The notes under the pieces: model-generated
Told to the model about the DNA's origin: nothing
Databases searched by the model: none
Seen by the model: the letters and a program-made list of their open reading frames with translations, nothing else
Shown here: in pieces, positions 5,545 to 5,611 of the stretch
Layout of the letters: every line of letters begins with the position of its first letter
How positions within the stretch are numbered: position 1 is the stretch's first letter
From: Oceanospirillaceae bacterium
Lineage (GTDB): Bacteria; Pseudomonadota; Gammaproteobacteria; Pseudomonadales; Balneatricaceae
Length of the DNA stretch: 5,611 nucleotides
NCBI GenBank assembly: GCA_023954795.1
Contig: JAGSHA010000233.1
Span: 1 to 5,611, forward strand
Direction: 5' to 3'
Made by a program: the position numbers and the translations under genes

Positions 5545-5570
5545 GGCCAGGATACGGTTATCCACATTAA

Positions 5571-5598
5571 AGAACCTGTCATATGGCAGGTTTTTTTA
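5571..5598 (+). terminator. Intrinsic terminator after the chemoreceptor gene
   Basis: A stem AACCTG (5573-5578) / CAGGTT (5587-5592), with a short inner loop around CATATG, is followed by a run of seven T. It starts 28 bp after the chemoreceptor stop codon. Confidence 0.9.
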
Positions 5599-5611
5599 TT
5601 GTGTCTATGGG

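Overview
The window looks like chromosomal DNA of a gammaproteobacterium, probably a free-living, motile, non-enteric one such as a marine Oceanospirillales-type lineage. The grounds are the DsbB, SoxR and chemoreceptor protein types, ordinary Shine-Dalgarno starts and moderate base composition. This placement is inferred from protein style, not from a marker gene. I see no insertion sequence, CRISPR array, tRNA or rRNA.

Layout. At the left edge (1-35, minus) is the first codons of a gene with a secretion-signal-like start. It lies 8 bp downstream of a TetR-family repressor (44-652, minus), and the two probably form one transcript. The TetR protein carries the Cys and Lys positions used for electrophile and bleach sensing in E. 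coli NemR. Next, on the same strand, is an unusual 228-residue protein (865-1551): a short rubredoxin-like four-Cys domain followed by a metallo-beta-lactamase-fold domain with degenerate metal ligands. Divergent from it is soxR (1657-2130, plus), with the complete CX2CXCX5C [2Fe-2S] motif. The gap between them holds a near-consensus SoxR box inside a minus-strand promoter with the 19-bp spacer typical of MerR-family targets, so SoxR very probably activates the rubredoxin/MBL gene directly. Convergent with soxR is dsbB (2211-2714, minus), with all four catalytic cysteines and the quinone-linked Arg.

The right half starts with a 371-bp gap without a recognisable gene, then a 63-residue protein of unknown function (3086-3277, plus) closed by a strong intrinsic terminator (3302-3326). 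A 597-bp stretch without a convincing gene (3328-3924) leads to a complete chemoreceptor (3925-5544, plus). Its periplasmic domain begins with a NarX/PilJ-type P-box, pointing to nitrate or nitrite sensing. A FliA-like -10 element sits just upstream and an intrinsic terminator follows.

Working together: the left 2.7 kb has a redox theme, with an electrophile-type TetR sensor, a redox-cycler sensor (SoxR) with its apparent direct target, and the quinone-coupled disulfide oxidase. The most interesting unit is the soxR / rubredoxin-MBL pair: a sensor, its operator and a target of unknown chemistry all lie within 1.3 kb. The chemoreceptor and the small protein appear to be separate units.
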